Both the position numbers and the translations under genes were made by a program. The notes beneath the pieces are model-generated. The model worked only from the letters and a program-made list of their open reading frames with translations. It was not told where the DNA came from and made no database searches. Shown here one piece after another: positions 9,293 through 19,100 of a stretch of 64,000 nucleotides of DNA (its first letter is position 1; the number at the start of each line of letters is the position of its first letter). Origin of the DNA: an uncultured Thalassotalea sp. (lineage in GTDB: Bacteria; Pseudomonadota; Gammaproteobacteria; Enterobacterales; Alteromonadaceae); the NCBI GenBank assembly GCA_947492575.1, contig CANLNK010000007.1, positions 124,001-188,000 on the forward strand. Reading direction: 5' to 3'.

Positions 9293-9919
9293 CTAGGCCG
9301 TGTTCAGAATAGACGTAACTCTGTATTTTAATAGAGGTAACACATCCTCGTCGAACCAAGGGTTTTTCTTCAACCAAATGTTGTTGCGCGGGCTTGGGTG
9401 AGGAAGAGCGATAAGATTAGCATCAAGCAGCCTTTCATACTGCTTAACAAGTTCAGTTATGTTACTGAACTTGAGCTTTAAGTTTGAGTACTCGGGCTGC
9501 GCTAGATGCCAATTGATCGCATATTGACCGAGCAATATTGTTAGTTCGATATGCTTCAGAGTGGATAGTAGTGGCTTTCGCCATGTTTGTGCACAGGCTT
9601 TTATTGGCGGCAGATCCCCTGATTTTCCTTTGCCAGGATAACAAAAGCCCATCGGCATGAGTGCTATGTGATCTTGTGAATAGAATGTGGCTTCGTCGAT
9701 TGCCAACCATTGCCTTAATCTTTCTCCACTCTTGTCATCAAAGGGGCGGTACTTTTCATGTGTCACTGCCCCCGGTGCTTGTCCCGCGATCAGTATTTTA
9801 CTCTGTTCGCTTGCTTGCAGAATTGGTCTAGGTGGCAAGGGCAGTGCCTCACTGCAAAGCGAGCACTGCTTAATATCTCTGAGTAGCTTGTCGGTATTGA
9901 GAACATCTATGTTGTTCAT
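9293..9919 (-). CDS. Uracil-DNA glycosylase-family protein
   Basis: A 208-residue protein of the UDG superfamily (COG1573-like). Motif 1 appears as ILIAGQAPGAVTHEKYRPF, with the phosphate/uracil-contact Gly-Gln-Ala-Pro-Gly pattern, and the C-terminal motif as ALPHPSPRNNIWLKKNPWF, the HPSPRN block seen in this family. CSLCSE near the N-terminus gives only two Cys, so the four-Cys Fe–S site of family 4 enzymes is absent. Members may excise uracil or have other base or nucleotide activity; the exact function is not settled. It sits 11 bp after the XRE regulator on the same strand and may be read through from it. Confidence 0.8.
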   Translation of the reverse strand: MNNIDVLNTDKLLRDIKQCSLCSEALPLPPRPILQASEQSKILIAGQAPGAVTHEKYRPFDDKSGERLRQWLAIDEATFYSQDHIALMPMGFCYPGKGKSGDLPPIKACAQTWRKPLLSTLKHIELTILLGQYAINWHLAQPEYSNLKLKFSNITELVKQYERLLDANLIALPHPSPRNNIWLKKNPWFDEDVLPLLKYRVTSILNTA

Positions 9920-9930
9920 ATGTATTGTTT

Positions 9931-10146
9931 TTACTCAACCTCTACATATTGAAACACTTCGCTAATATCAACACCAAATACATCCGCTATTTTGAAAGCA
10001 ACCTCTAGTGACGGTGAGTATTTGCCTTTTTCAATAGCCACAATCGTTTGACGCGATACGCTAACTGCCTGAGCTAAAGCCTGTTGCGTCATTTCTTGAT
10101 GATGAAAACGCAAAGTACGGATGTTATTGGTAAGTACTTTCGTCAT
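9931..10146 (-). CDS. Small XRE/Cro-type DNA-binding regulator
   Basis: A 71-residue protein that is almost entirely one HTH_3 domain: [20 protein letters not shown], then [36 protein letters not shown]. This is the short YozG/YgzD-like class commonly found next to a small membrane protein. It starts two bases after the stop of the upstream membrane-protein gene, so the pair is an operon. It probably autoregulates through the three repeats at 10726–10843. No ligand domain is present. Confidence 0.85.
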   Translation of the reverse strand: MTKVLTNNIRTLRFHHQEMTQQALAQAVSVSRQTIVAIEKGKYSPSLEVAFKIADVFGVDISEVFQYVEVE

Positions 10147-10148
10147 CG

Positions 10149-10610
10149 CTACGCGCCTTTGTGGTAGTGGTAAAGTTGTGTCGCGAAACGAGTAAACTCT
10201 GCCAATAAAAAGCCCACTAGCAGGAAATTCAACACGTTAAACTCAGCGCTTAAAGTATCAAAGTAAAAGCGGGCATTAGGAATACTAGACATCCATAGTT
10301 GAACAACAATAATTACAACCCACACGCTCAGTAAGTTATATGCCATGGTGCTGCCCTTGAGGCTTATAAAATCGTCACGTTCATCACTTTGTTGCTCAAG
10401 CTCATTTTTATTACTAAAGATGGCAACAATAGTATGAACTGCGATGTTCAATACTATCAGTTGAAACGCTGTGAACATTAATAACTCTGTATACCCTTCG
10501 TTGTTTAGTTGGTTGCTTGAATATAAATACGTAAAGCTGTCTACGTATTGGTAGCCAATGAATAGTGTAATTAAAAACTGTATCCAAACGCTCTTATGAA
10601 TAAACGACAT
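10149..10610 (-). CDS. Small four-helix membrane protein, partner of XRE regulator (DUF2178-like)
   Basis: A 153-residue protein with four predicted membrane helices (about 10–28, 42–64, 88–108, 120–140). Between helices 2 and 3 is the charged motif [13 protein letters not shown], resembling the DERE…I..KA loop of DUF2178-type proteins that accompany small XRE regulators. The function is unknown; by analogy it may sense a membrane or cell-density signal and modulate the regulator. The ATG has GGAGG-like sequence (CCTCC on the plus strand at 10616–10620) at good spacing. It is the first gene of the pair; upstream is a 418-bp region with repeated candidate operators. Confidence 0.6.
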   Translation of the reverse strand: MSFIHKSVWIQFLITLFIGYQYVDSFTYLYSSNQLNNEGYTELLMFTAFQLIVLNIAVHTIVAIFSNKNELEQQSDERDDFISLKGSTMAYNLLSVWVVIIVVQLWMSSIPNARFYFDTLSAEFNVLNFLLVGFLLAEFTRFATQLYHYHKGA

Positions 10611-10725
10611 AATCCCTCCAGTAGATTGTCTTATTTTGTCGAATTTGCTTCTTACCTGATCATTTGCTTAGTTTCTTACTGTCAGGAAAGTAACTTTATA
10701 ATGTATGTTTATAAAACTTAACTTG

Positions 10726-10847
10726 ATGTCAAAAATATACGACATGGTGTTAGGTTAGTTAGACTTCTTGTTGCTGTCAATAAGAAATGTCAAAAATATT
10801 TGTCACCGTGGGTGCTAAACTTAACACTATGTCGAGAATATATGTCT
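10726..10847. promoter_or_regulatory. Three copies of an ATGTC(A/G)A(A/G)AATAT element upstream of the XRE operon
   Basis: The 418-bp gene-free stretch 10611–11028 holds three related sites beginning at 10726, 10787 and 10829: ATGTCAAAAATATAC, ATGTCAAAAATATTT and ATGTCGAGAATATAT. The first ends in GACAT, making a 5+5 inverted repeat with a 10-base centre. The second reads as a near-palindrome, TGTCAAAAATATTTGTCA. Spacing is 61 and 42 bp. They are probably operators for the small XRE regulator; binding is inferred from position only. The rest of the stretch shows nothing else. Confidence 0.5.
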
Positions 10848-11028
10848 TCACTGTTAAGTTAAACTGAATCCACACCAGCGCTTTTTTGAGGTTTTATTAA
10901 CGCTAGTTGATAAATCATGGCTAAGCGCCTAAAGCCATTGAATACACGTTTTTTTCATGATCTGGTTGAGGCATAATAGCCGCCAAATTACAGTTGAAAG
11001 TGGCTGGTAAACTGCAGCCAATTTATTT

Positions 11029-11733
11029 ATGAGACTTGATAAATACATATGTAAAAGCTCAGAGCTAACGCGAAATGAAGCCAAGAAACTGCTTAAAAGT
11101 GGCGAAGTCACTGTCGACGGCGAAGTTATTAAGAACGGCGCGTTTAAGGTACCAGAAGGTGCTGAGGTTATTTCTTCTGGGCAAGTTCTTTCACTATTGG
11201 GTCATCGTTACATTATGATGAATAAGCCACAAGATACGATTTGCTCTAATGTTGATGAAGTGCACCCGTCTTTGCTTCATTTTCTCGATGTCGATCGTGC
11301 TTTTGAACTTCATATCGCTGGGCGTCTTGATGCCGACACAACGGGGCTAGTCTTAATCACCGATGATGGCCAATGGTCGCACAATATCACGTCACCGAAA
11401 AAGCATTGTGAGAAGACCTATCGCGTATGGCTAGAGCAGCCCCTCATCGAGCAAGACTTGGACGAGACTACTGAACAATTTAAGAATGGTGTTCAGCTCA
11501 ATGGTGAGAATGGTTTAACCTTGCCGGCGACATTGGTTGCTGTCGATGAAACTGAAATGCTGTTAACGATTACCGAAGGTAAATACCATCAAGTGAAACG
11601 TATGTTTGCCGCAGTTGGGAACAAGGTTATCGGTTTACACCGCGAAAGCATCGGTGGCATTGTTTTAGATGATGACCTAATGATGGGAGAGTGGCGAGAT
11701 CTGACGGAACAGGAAATAGCTAAATTCAGTTAG
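11029..11733 (+). CDS. rsuA: 16S rRNA pseudouridine(516) synthase
   Basis: A 234-residue RsuA-family pseudouridine synthase. Residues 1–58 form an S4 RNA-binding domain (MRLDKYICKSSELTRNEAKK). The catalytic domain follows with AGRLDADTTGLVLITDDG, where Asp in RLDADT is the nucleophile, and ends with EGKYHQVKRMFAAVGN. RsuA converts U516 of 16S rRNA to pseudouridine during small-subunit assembly. Length matches E. coli RsuA (231). There is no strong ribosome binding site before the ATG, but the MRLDKY start is the conserved N-terminus. It stands alone, with the XRE/membrane-protein pair divergent. Confidence 0.92.
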   Translation: MRLDKYICKSSELTRNEAKKLLKSGEVTVDGEVIKNGAFKVPEGAEVISSGQVLSLLGHRYIMMNKPQDTICSNVDEVHPSLLHFLDVDRAFELHIAGRLDADTTGLVLITDDGQWSHNITSPKKHCEKTYRVWLEQPLIEQDLDETTEQFKNGVQLNGENGLTLPATLVAVDETEMLLTITEGKYHQVKRMFAAVGNKVIGLHRESIGGIVLDDDLMMGEWRDLTEQEIAKFS

Positions 11734-11883
11734 CTCAGTAATATTTTTTCTGAACAGCGCCATAAAAAGCGCACTGGATATAGTGGCCTGTATCAAAAAC
11801 AGATAGAAAAGCAGTTAGAAAATCAGAGCTGAAAAATATACAAAAAACTAAACCTAAAAATCACACAGAAAAGTGAATTAATC

Positions 11884-12225
11884 ATGCCTCATCTTATTAT
11901 TGAGTTTTCAGAACAAGTCGAATCCATGGTTTCACCTCAATTGATGGTCGAACAAATCAGAACAGCTGCGATGGCTAGCGGGCTATTTAATGAGCAAGCG
12001 ATTAAAGTACGTGCAATGGGATATCAGCACTTTAGAAACGGTGTTGACGACAATGACTTTATCCATGTGAGTGCGCGTATTCTCTCAGGCCGCACCCTTG
12101 AACAACGTCAGGCGTTGTCGGAAAACCTCTTAAAAACGTTACAAAACATGTCATTGCCTGAACTTTCATTGTCTGTCGAAGTCGTAGAAATGGAGCGAGA
12201 AAGTTACTTAAAGAATACAAGCTAA
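11884..12225 (+). CDS. 5-carboxymethyl-2-hydroxymuconate delta-isomerase-like tautomerase
   Basis: A 113-residue protein matching the CHMI family: MPHLIIEFSEQVE with catalytic Pro at position 2 (Pro1 after Met removal), GYQHFRNG in the middle and ILSGRTLEQRQ-LSENLL near residue 68. True CHMI isomerises 5-carboxymethyl-2-hydroxymuconate in homoprotocatechuate breakdown. No other hpa gene lies nearby, so here it may serve another tautomerase role. The gene stands alone, with about 150 bp before it and the signal peptidase gene after it. Confidence 0.8.
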   Translation: MPHLIIEFSEQVESMVSPQLMVEQIRTAAMASGLFNEQAIKVRAMGYQHFRNGVDDNDFIHVSARILSGRTLEQRQALSENLLKTLQNMSLPELSLSVEVVEMERESYLKNTS

Positions 12226-12282
12226 GCGCCGTTTCATTTCCATCGAACGAGTTAAGCTCGAAACGCTAAGCATTTTCTCTCG

Positions 12283-12311
12283 CTCTTTTATTTATGTGGT
12301 TTGGCTATAAT
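12283..12311 (+). promoter_or_regulatory. Candidate sigma-70 promoter of the signal peptidase gene
   Basis: A consensus -10 box TATAAT at 12306–12311 with TGGC just before it; the -35 position 17 bases upstream (CTCTTT) is poor. It lies 105 bp before the start of the signal peptidase gene and is the only good -10 in the interval. Confidence 0.45.
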
Positions 12312-12334
12312 GCTGTTTTGACTTCGCTGAGTTG

Positions 12335-12379
12335 AACTGAGCTAGGGTCAAGCTGAGCTGGGTTCAAGCTGAGTTAAGC
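12335..12379 (+). repeat. Three degenerate 14–16 bp tandem repeats in a 5' leader
   Basis: Consecutive units AACTGAGCTAGGGTC, AAGCTGAGCTGGGTTC and AAGCTGAGTTAAGC fill the leader just after the candidate promoter and before the signal peptidase gene. They look like slippage products; AGCT-rich units could also fold. Confidence 0.5.
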
Positions 12380-12416
12380 AAGGCTAAGCACCAATAAGAA
12401 ACTTCAGGGAGAAGAT

Positions 12417-13106
12417 ATGAAAACTTTTGTCGTAAAAACAGCAAAAGAGAATCTAAGTTTTATCGTTTTCATTGTATTGATGTGTGTATTTCGTAGCGCA
12501 GTTGCTGACTGGAATGATGTACCAACAGGTTCAATGAAGCCAACGATTGTGGAAGGCGATCGGATTTTTATTAATAAGATGGCCTACGACGTACGTGTAC
12601 CTTTTACCCATATCTCAATGAAAAAAGTGGCCGATCCAAGTTTCGGTGAGGTAATTATATTTGACTCTAAAGCATCAGATAAACGCTTGGTCAAACGCGT
12701 TATTGGTGTGCCGGGCGACGTAGTCGCGATGATTGACAATACGTTAATCATTAACGGAGAACCGCTCAACTACAAAGCGATTGTTCAAGGTAAAGCGATA
12801 AATGATAACAGCGATGGTGCGATTGTGGGTGCTTACACGGATTACGTTGAAAGCTATCAAGAGAAGCAGTATCGAGTGCGTAAATCTGCAGTTAAACGCG
12901 ACTTCGATTCATTCTCGCCAGTGACCGTGCCTGAAGGGCATTATCTCGTTTTAGGTGATAATCGAGACAATAGCGCAGACTCCCGCTTTATCGGTTTTGT
13001 GCCAAGAGAAGAAATCGTCGGTAGAAGCGAGAGCGTGGCGTTCTCGTTAAACTATGATAATTACTACCTGCCTCGCGTAGAGCGCTTCTTTAGCTCTTTG
13101 GACTAA
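12417..13106 (+). CDS. lepB: Type I signal peptidase (S26), stand-alone paralogue
   Basis: A 229-residue leader peptidase that removes signal peptides on the outer face of the inner membrane. It has one N-terminal membrane segment (about 13–30), then the catalytic Ser motif PTGSMKPT (S39) and the general-base Lys in KRLVKRVIGVPGD (K93). The C-terminal boxes GDNRDNSADSRFIGFV are intact. The main cellular lepB usually sits in a lepA–lepB–rnc operon and has two membrane segments, so this single-pass, isolated copy is probably an additional paralogue. The start ATG follows CAGGGAGAAG at proper distance. A perfect convergent terminator follows. Confidence 0.88.
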   Translation: MKTFVVKTAKENLSFIVFIVLMCVFRSAVADWNDVPTGSMKPTIVEGDRIFINKMAYDVRVPFTHISMKKVADPSFGEVIIFDSKASDKRLVKRVIGVPGDVVAMIDNTLIINGEPLNYKAIVQGKAINDNSDGAIVGAYTDYVESYQEKQYRVRKSAVKRDFDSFSPVTVPEGHYLVLGDNRDNSADSRFIGFVPREEIVGRSESVAFSLNYDNYYLPRVERFFSSLD

Positions 13107-13152
13107 TTTCTCAAATTAGTTCCTTAAATTAAAAACCTTTAAGATCGCATGG

Positions 13153-13184
13153 AAATAACCGTCTAACAGGTTAGACGGTTATTT
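13153..13184. terminator. Bidirectional terminator between convergent lepB-like and phzF genes
   Basis: Perfect 15-bp inverted repeat, AAATAACCGTCTAAC (13153–13167) and its complement at 13170–13184, separated by two bases. It overlaps the stop codon of the minus-strand PhzF gene, so it probably serves both convergent genes. Confidence 0.7.
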
Positions 13185-13980
13185 CGCCTGTTAAGTACTT
13201 AACAGCATATCCACTGATGTAGACAAACTCTCCAATTACTTTACAGTGTAACTCCCCACCTCGCTTAGAAGCTTGGTACGCAAGGAGCTCATTTTTCGCT
13301 AGTCGCTCTGACCAATAAGGTGCCAAACCTGCATGAATGGAGCCAGTGACAGGATCTTCATCTCCGCCATTGGCTGGCCAGAAATAACGTGAGACAAAAT
13401 CGTAGGAATTTGACGGCGCTGTAACAACAACATCGTAAGGTGCAAGTTTTGCTAATTCGTTGTTTTTTGTGCTGATGTTCAGAACATCAGCTTCATTGTC
13501 ATAGACAAGCACGTAAGCCTGCTCGTTACGTAGAATTTCTCTAGGAGCTATCGAAACACCTGTTAAAAGTGCCTCTGGTATCTCGTTAATTATTTCTGGC
13601 TTTCTATTGGGAAAGCGCATTTGAATTGCGCCATCACTCAGTTTTTTAACCTTTAACTCTCCCACAGCTTCTGCGCTAAAGGTAATCTCGCCGAGCGATT
13701 CATGTTGAGAAAATACGACAAAAGCTGAAGCTAAAGTCGCGTGACCACAAAAATCAATTTCGGTAATAGGGGAAAACCAGCGAATCAGATAGTTGTCGTC
13801 CGCTAACTTTCTACAAAAGGCTGTTTCAGAAAGATTATTTTCTGCAGCAATTGACTGCATTTTGTCATCGTCTAACCAATCGTCAGTGATAATAACTGCG
13901 GCTTGGTTGCCTGCAAACACATGTTGAGTGAATGCGTCTATAACATGAATAATTAATTGCAAATTAGCCTCTATATGCAT
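13171..13980 (-). CDS. PhzF-family isomerase/epimerase-like protein
   Basis: A 269-residue PhzF/YddE-family protein with the diaminopimelate-epimerase-like fold. Conserved blocks are VIDAFT…FAGNQAAV near the N-terminus, AAENNLSETAFC (with the catalytic Glu of NLSET), RWFSPITEIDFCGHATLASAFVVF and GGDEDPVTGSIHAGLAPYW. No phenazine genes lie nearby, so phenazine synthesis is unlikely; most such proteins have unknown substrates. The longest frame starts at ATG 13980, but a TTG at 13962 has AGAGG seven bases upstream and gives a start closer to the family N-terminus; both are possible. It runs towards the lepB-like gene and follows the DUF1244 gene by 38 bp. Confidence 0.82.
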   Translation of the reverse strand: MHIEANLQLIIHVIDAFTQHVFAGNQAAVIITDDWLDDDKMQSIAAENNLSETAFCRKLADDNYLIRWFSPITEIDFCGHATLASAFVVFSQHESLGEITFSAEAVGELKVKKLSDGAIQMRFPNRKPEIINEIPEALLTGVSIAPREILRNEQAYVLVYDNEADVLNISTKNNELAKLAPYDVVVTAPSNSYDFVSRYFWPANGGDEDPVTGSIHAGLAPYWSERLAKNELLAYQASKRGGELHCKVIGEFVYISGYAVKYLTGEITV

Positions 13981-14018
13981 TTTCAGCTAGGTAAACGGAG
14001 CCTCTTGCAAGCCTTAAT

Positions 14019-14306
14019 TTATTTATTATTAAGCTCGTTAAATTTTGCCAGTTGCTCTGGTGTTGCAGGCGTTTGGTGTTTTTCTTTCCACTCGTTGTAG
14101 GGCATGCCATAAACACTTTCTCGGGCGGTATCAATATCGACATCAACACCGAGTTTTTCTGCTTCAGCTACTGTCCATTTTGAAAAACAATTGCGGCAAA
14201 AGCCTGCTAAATTCATTAATTCAATATTTTGAACATCTTTACGGCTGTCTAAATGCGCTAATAAACGGCGGAAGACCGCTGCTTGAATTTCAATTTCTTT
14301 ATCCAT
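14019..14306 (-). CDS. DUF1244 domain protein
   Basis: A 95-residue protein covering the entire DUF1244 domain. Recognisable blocks are VFRRLLAHLDSRKDVQNIELMNLAGFCRNCFSKW and ESVYGMPYNEWKEKHQ. FCRNC is a CxxC pair that could bind a metal or be redox active. The function is not known. It lies between csiV and phzF on the same strand, 29 bp after csiV, so it may be in one transcript with them. Confidence 0.85.
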   Translation of the reverse strand: MDKEIEIQAAVFRRLLAHLDSRKDVQNIELMNLAGFCRNCFSKWTVAEAEKLGVDVDIDTARESVYGMPYNEWKEKHQTPATPEQLAKFNELNNK

Positions 14307-14335
14307 TTAAATACCTGTGAATGGTTTAATTTGAT

Positions 14336-16120
14336 TTAGTTTTGTTCTGTTAACTGCTCTTCCTCTTGAGGAGGCTCGGGCTCGGGTTTAGTATAGCGAC
14401 GGATCTGAACAATCATGCCCATATACGGATGATCAAAATAATGTACCTCTTTACTGATCACCCTTTTATTTTGACTAAAAGGAATGAGTTTGAAGGTAAA
14501 AGGTTCATCGTTCTTGTCTGTAGCTACCTTTGTTGCACTTAAAGCACTGGGTTTAAGGCTATTACGCTCAAATGGTACGGCGACGTTAAAATCTGCTGTG
14601 ATAAACAAATAGTGATTTAAATGTAAGCGGAAATAACCGTCTAGCCACCAATTTTGGTTTGGCTGGTTTGGTAGTGTAAGGCTTAATGTATCAGCGTCTT
14701 CTTCAATGCCAAAAGCAATGTTTTTGAAATCATTTGTAATCGCAGATTCAAGATCAAAATTGCCTTGTGCTAGGGATTGATAAACGTCAGCTAAATGCTC
14801 ATCTATCGCTTCCTCTCTATCTTTTTCATGTGAGCTTTCGTTAGTGCTTACTTCAGTGCCTAAATCATCTGATGAATCGCTGTGCTGCCCAAACGCATTG
14901 TTAATATTTTCAAGTTCTTTTGACAACGCTAAAGCCTTTTGCTCTGCGTCATAAGCTTCCAGCTTCGTTTGATATTGCTGATAATAATGATCGCCACCGA
15001 AGATTCTAATCGCGGGTTCATTTGTCGGTTTGCGTCGATTGACTAATGATTGTCGCCACCCTAAGTGCAATAGTGGTCGGAAATTTTTGCTGCGGCGAAG
15101 CTGCGTTGTAATGTCACTAAGCTGTAGTGAATCTGCATCGATAAGATAAGGGTGGTCAGTATAAACAAACTCGTTACCATCGATTTTTCCAGTAAGATTA
15201 TCAACGTCGTAATCTTGCGAGAACTTCTGCTCAGAAGCAGCGAGATAATCAGCAATCGTGCTTGTGTCATCAATCACAACGTCAAGGCATAATGCGCGAT
15301 CTGTTGCGCTAATCTCACCGTAATTAAATGTGATATTCGCATAGCTTGAAGCAGATAAATCGTTGGATTGAGCGTCTTCAGATTGAATGTCTTCAGGTAA
15401 TGGAAGGCTGTCTAGTTCATTTAGGTTTTCCGCAGGCTCAATCAGCGCAAGTTCTGGGTATTTATCTTCAAAGTATGCCACAGCCATTGCCACTTGAGCT
15501 CTGTCTTCTTCGGTTAGGACGATTTCGACAGCGTCTATTTCTTGCTCAACTACACCATTAACGTCTTCGCTAATGCGTTCGTTAGCAATGCCGGATTCAT
15601 TTGGAGTTATGCCATTGCTTTCGCTTTGCATGTCGTTTTCTGGGAGGAATTCATCACTTAACCCATTGCCCGTTTGAGCTGAAGTCGGCTCTACCTCATT
15701 GAGTTGGCTTTGCGCCTGTTCATTCTCAATTTGCTCCAAAAAGTATCGCTCAGTAATTTCTTGCGGCACAGGCATGGCATCGATTGCTTCGATAGAGAAT
15801 AATGGCAGGAACTCAGGAAACTTTGCTTGCGTGTCAACAAGAAAAGGTCGGTAGCTGCGATCTTTACAACGAGGCAATTGCAGCTCTAAATTTCGACTTT
15901 CTGGGTATAAATAAGGCGTGAGTAAATCAATAACTTTACGGTGTTTAGGTAATTGGCCATCACCACTAAACGTCTCGTTCAGTGTCGATTTATCACCCAG
16001 TTGGCTAAACAAAATAACCTCTACTTCGAACCAGCGCTTGTCGATAGCTGCATGGCTTTGCGCAACATAGCCTAATGAGACCGCTGTTGCTAACGAAGTG
16101 AGTACTGACCTTAGTTTCAT
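14336..16120 (-). CDS. csiV: CsiV-family periplasmic protein, enlarged by acidic insertions
   Basis: A 594-residue protein with a signal peptide (cleavage after about residue 24, AQSHA). Both ends match the CsiV family: KRWFEVEVILFSQ at about 28–40 and, near the C-terminus, WWLDGYFRLHLNHYLFITADFNV and HYFDHPYMGMIVQIRRY. CsiV of Vibrio cholerae is a periplasmic regulator of the synthase for peptidoglycan-linked non-canonical D-amino acids. The Vibrio protein is far shorter. The extra length here is two acidic, Ser/Asn/Gln-rich low-complexity regions (about 125–260 and 390–450). It is placed directly behind mfd, the usual neighbourhood. Family assignment is good; function may differ. Confidence 0.75.
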   Translation of the reverse strand: MKLRSVLTSLATAVSLGYVAQSHAAIDKRWFEVEVILFSQLGDKSTLNETFSGDGQLPKHRKVIDLLTPYLYPESRNLELQLPRCKDRSYRPFLVDTQAKFPEFLPLFSIEAIDAMPVPQEITERYFLEQIENEQAQSQLNEVEPTSAQTGNGLSDEFLPENDMQSESNGITPNESGIANERISEDVNGVVEQEIDAVEIVLTEEDRAQVAMAVAYFEDKYPELALIEPAENLNELDSLPLPEDIQSEDAQSNDLSASSYANITFNYGEISATDRALCLDVVIDDTSTIADYLAASEQKFSQDYDVDNLTGKIDGNEFVYTDHPYLIDADSLQLSDITTQLRRSKNFRPLLHLGWRQSLVNRRKPTNEPAIRIFGGDHYYQQYQTKLEAYDAEQKALALSKELENINNAFGQHSDSSDDLGTEVSTNESSHEKDREEAIDEHLADVYQSLAQGNFDLESAITNDFKNIAFGIEEDADTLSLTLPNQPNQNWWLDGYFRLHLNHYLFITADFNVAVPFERNSLKPSALSATKVATDKNDEPFTFKLIPFSQNKRVISKEVHYFDHPYMGMIVQIRRYTKPEPEPPQEEEQLTEQN

Positions 16121-16188
16121 AAAGTTCCTATTTTTTCAACCTTAAGCATGGATAACGCTTTTGAGCCAGCCTAGCTTAGCATAGCTGG

Positions 16189-19100
16189 CTAACGCTTTGT
16201 AAGTTCTGCGAAAATCGCGTTCACTAAACTAAAACGTTGCGCGGGCGTTTCTGTTGCTTTGATAAATTTGAGCTTATTCGCCCCTTCCATTTTGTAAACT
16301 TTAGGTTGTTGTTGAATTAAGCCAATAATTTTCATTGGATCAATTTGAGTATTATCAGAAAACTCAAATGAACCAGATGCAGGGCCGACTTCAATGCGGG
16401 AAATTCCCATTTTCTGCGCTTTGAGTTTTAACTTAGCAATTTGAACTAAGTTTTTAGTTGCTTGTGGCAGCAAACCAAAGCGGTCGATGAGCTCAATCTG
16501 TATATCGTCAAGTGCATCTTTATCCGTGCAACTCGCAATTCGTTTATACAGGCTTAATCGGAGACTGACATCGAAAATATAGTCATCTGGTAGTAATGCC
16601 GGAATACGCAAATCAATTTCTGTTTGCTTGGCGGTAATGTTCTCGAGCGTCGCTTCTTTGCCATCTTTTAATGCGGCGATAGCTTGGTCGAGCATCTCCA
16701 TATAAAGGCTAAAGCCCACTTGACTCATTTGTCCGCTTTGGTCTTCACCTAGCAACTCACCTGCACCGCGAATTTCGAGATCATGTGTCGCTAATGTAAA
16801 GCCCGCGCCCAGGTCTTCCAGCGACGCAATTGCCTCGAGGCGTTTCTTCGCGTCTTTGGTCATGCGTTTTTCATGTGGCGTAAGCAAATAAGCATAAGCT
16901 TGATGATGCGAACGGCCAACACGGCCACGCAATTGATGCAGTTGCGCCAAACCTAAGTTATCTGCTCTGTCCATCATAATGGTGTTAGCACTTGGGACAT
17001 CAATACCAGTTTCAATAATCGTCGTACAAACTAATACGTTAAAGCGTTGGTGATAAAAATCGCTCATGATACGTTCTAGTTCACGCTCACGCATCTGACC
17101 ATGTGCGGTGACTACCTTAGCTTCTGGCACTAGTGCCTCGATATCACGAGCGGTTTTTTCGATGGTGTCTACGTTATTGTGGAGGAAGTAAACCTGACCA
17201 CCACGCAAGATTTCACGCAGGATAGATTCGCGAATTAGCGCATCTTCACGCTGACGAACAAAGGTTTTAACCGCAAGACGTTTCGCGGGCGGTGTCGCAA
17301 TAATCGATAAATCACGCATTCCACCCATGGCCATGTTTAGCGTACGAGGAATAGGTGTGGCAGTTAACGTAAGAATATCAATGTCGCTGCGCAGCTGTTT
17401 GATTTTCTCTTTTTGTTTAACACCAAAACGGTGCTCTTCATCGACAACCAATAAGCCTAAATCTTTATATTTAATGGAATTTTGCAATAGCTTGTGCGTA
17501 CCGATAAGAATATCGATTTGGCCATTTTCTACTTTCTCAATCACGGCATTCTGTTCTTTCGCCGTTTTGAAGCGCGACAGTACTTCAATGCTCACAGGCC
17601 AGTTGGCAAAGCGATCACGGAAGTTTTCATAGTGCTGTTGAGCGAGCAAGGTAGTCGGTACTAACACCGCCACCTGTTTACCGTCATTTACCGCGATAAA
17701 GGCAGCGCGCATCGCCACTTCGGTTTTACCAAAACCAACGTCACCACAAACCAAGCGATCCATCGGCTTTTTATCGAGCATGTCGCCGACAACTGCATGT
17801 ATTGCTTGCTCTTGGTCTAACGTTTCTTCAAAACCGAAACTCTGCGCAAACGCAAGATAATCGTCTTTATTGCGACTAAATTGGTAACCTTTTTTACTGG
17901 CGCGTTTAGCGTAAACATCTAAAAGTTCTGCTGCCACATCTTTAATCTTCTCTGCAGCTTTTTTCTTTGCCTTGCTCCAAGTGTCATTGCCTAGCTTATG
18001 CAGAGGCGCGTGCTCTGGATCATTGCCTGAATATCGGCTGATCAAATGCAGTGATGCAACGGGCACATAAAGCTTGGCATCATTTGCGTAGCTTAAGGTT
18101 AAGAATTCCGTGGTGATATTACCGGTTTCAATGGTTTGCAAACCAAGGTAACGGCCAATACCGTGATCGATATGCACAACGGGCTGGCCTGGCGAAAGCT
18201 CTGCAAGATTTTTAAATATTGCGTCTGCTTGGACATCTTGTTGTTTTGCGCGCCTGCGTGTTTGTTTTACACGGTCGCCTAAAAGCTCTGTTTCGGTAAT
18301 CACCGCGATGGCGGTTTTCTCATGAGTGAATACAAAGCCATGGTCAAGCGCGTTAACGGTAATACCTATCTGCTCGTCACTTGCTACAAATTCATCGATA
18401 GAGTCGCAAACAACAGGTTTAATTTTATTTTGTTGAAGCAGCTCCAAGACACTCTCTCGTCTGCCTTGGCTTTCAGCGACAAACAAGAAGCGCCCTTTCT
18501 TTTTCACGCTAATAAAGTCATTGAGCAATGAAAATGGCTCTTTTAACTGATGATCCACGGCTAACTGCGGCAGAGGGTCTGTTTCAAACAATGTTTGAGA
18601 AGGCTTTTTACGCAGAGGACGATCGCTCGTTACCGTAATGCGGTTGAATCCCTTTAGCTCACTGAATAACTGCTCAGTCGATAGGAATAGTTTATCTGGT
18701 GACAATAACGGACGAGTTGGGTCGTATTTTCTATCTTCATAGCGATACTCGATATCGTGCCAGTAATGGTTTAAAGCACCTTCAATATCGCCAAAAACAA
18801 TCGGTAGCGTATTTCGCGGTAAGTAATCAAATAGGCAGTTTGTTTCAGTAAAGAACAGTGGCAAGTAGTATTCAATACCCGCTGGCATGATACCGTTGCT
18901 GACTTGGTGATATACAGACTCTTTATCGATAGTTGACGTAAATTGTTCGCGGTACTGACTGCGGAACAAGTTGATGCCGTCTTTATCTGTTGGAAACTCA
19001 TGCGCTGGTAAGAGGTTGATGGCGTCAACTTTGTCGCTCGAACGCTGTGTATCGGTATCAAATAGACGAATATCTTCAATTTCATCATCAAAGAAATCTA

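Noticed and set aside
11884-12225. Part of a homoprotocatechuate degradation cluster
   Set aside because: Only the isomerase-like gene is present; neighbours are housekeeping genes.
13171-13980. Phenazine biosynthesis
   Set aside because: PhzF-family proteins are widespread outside phenazine clusters and no other phz gene is near.
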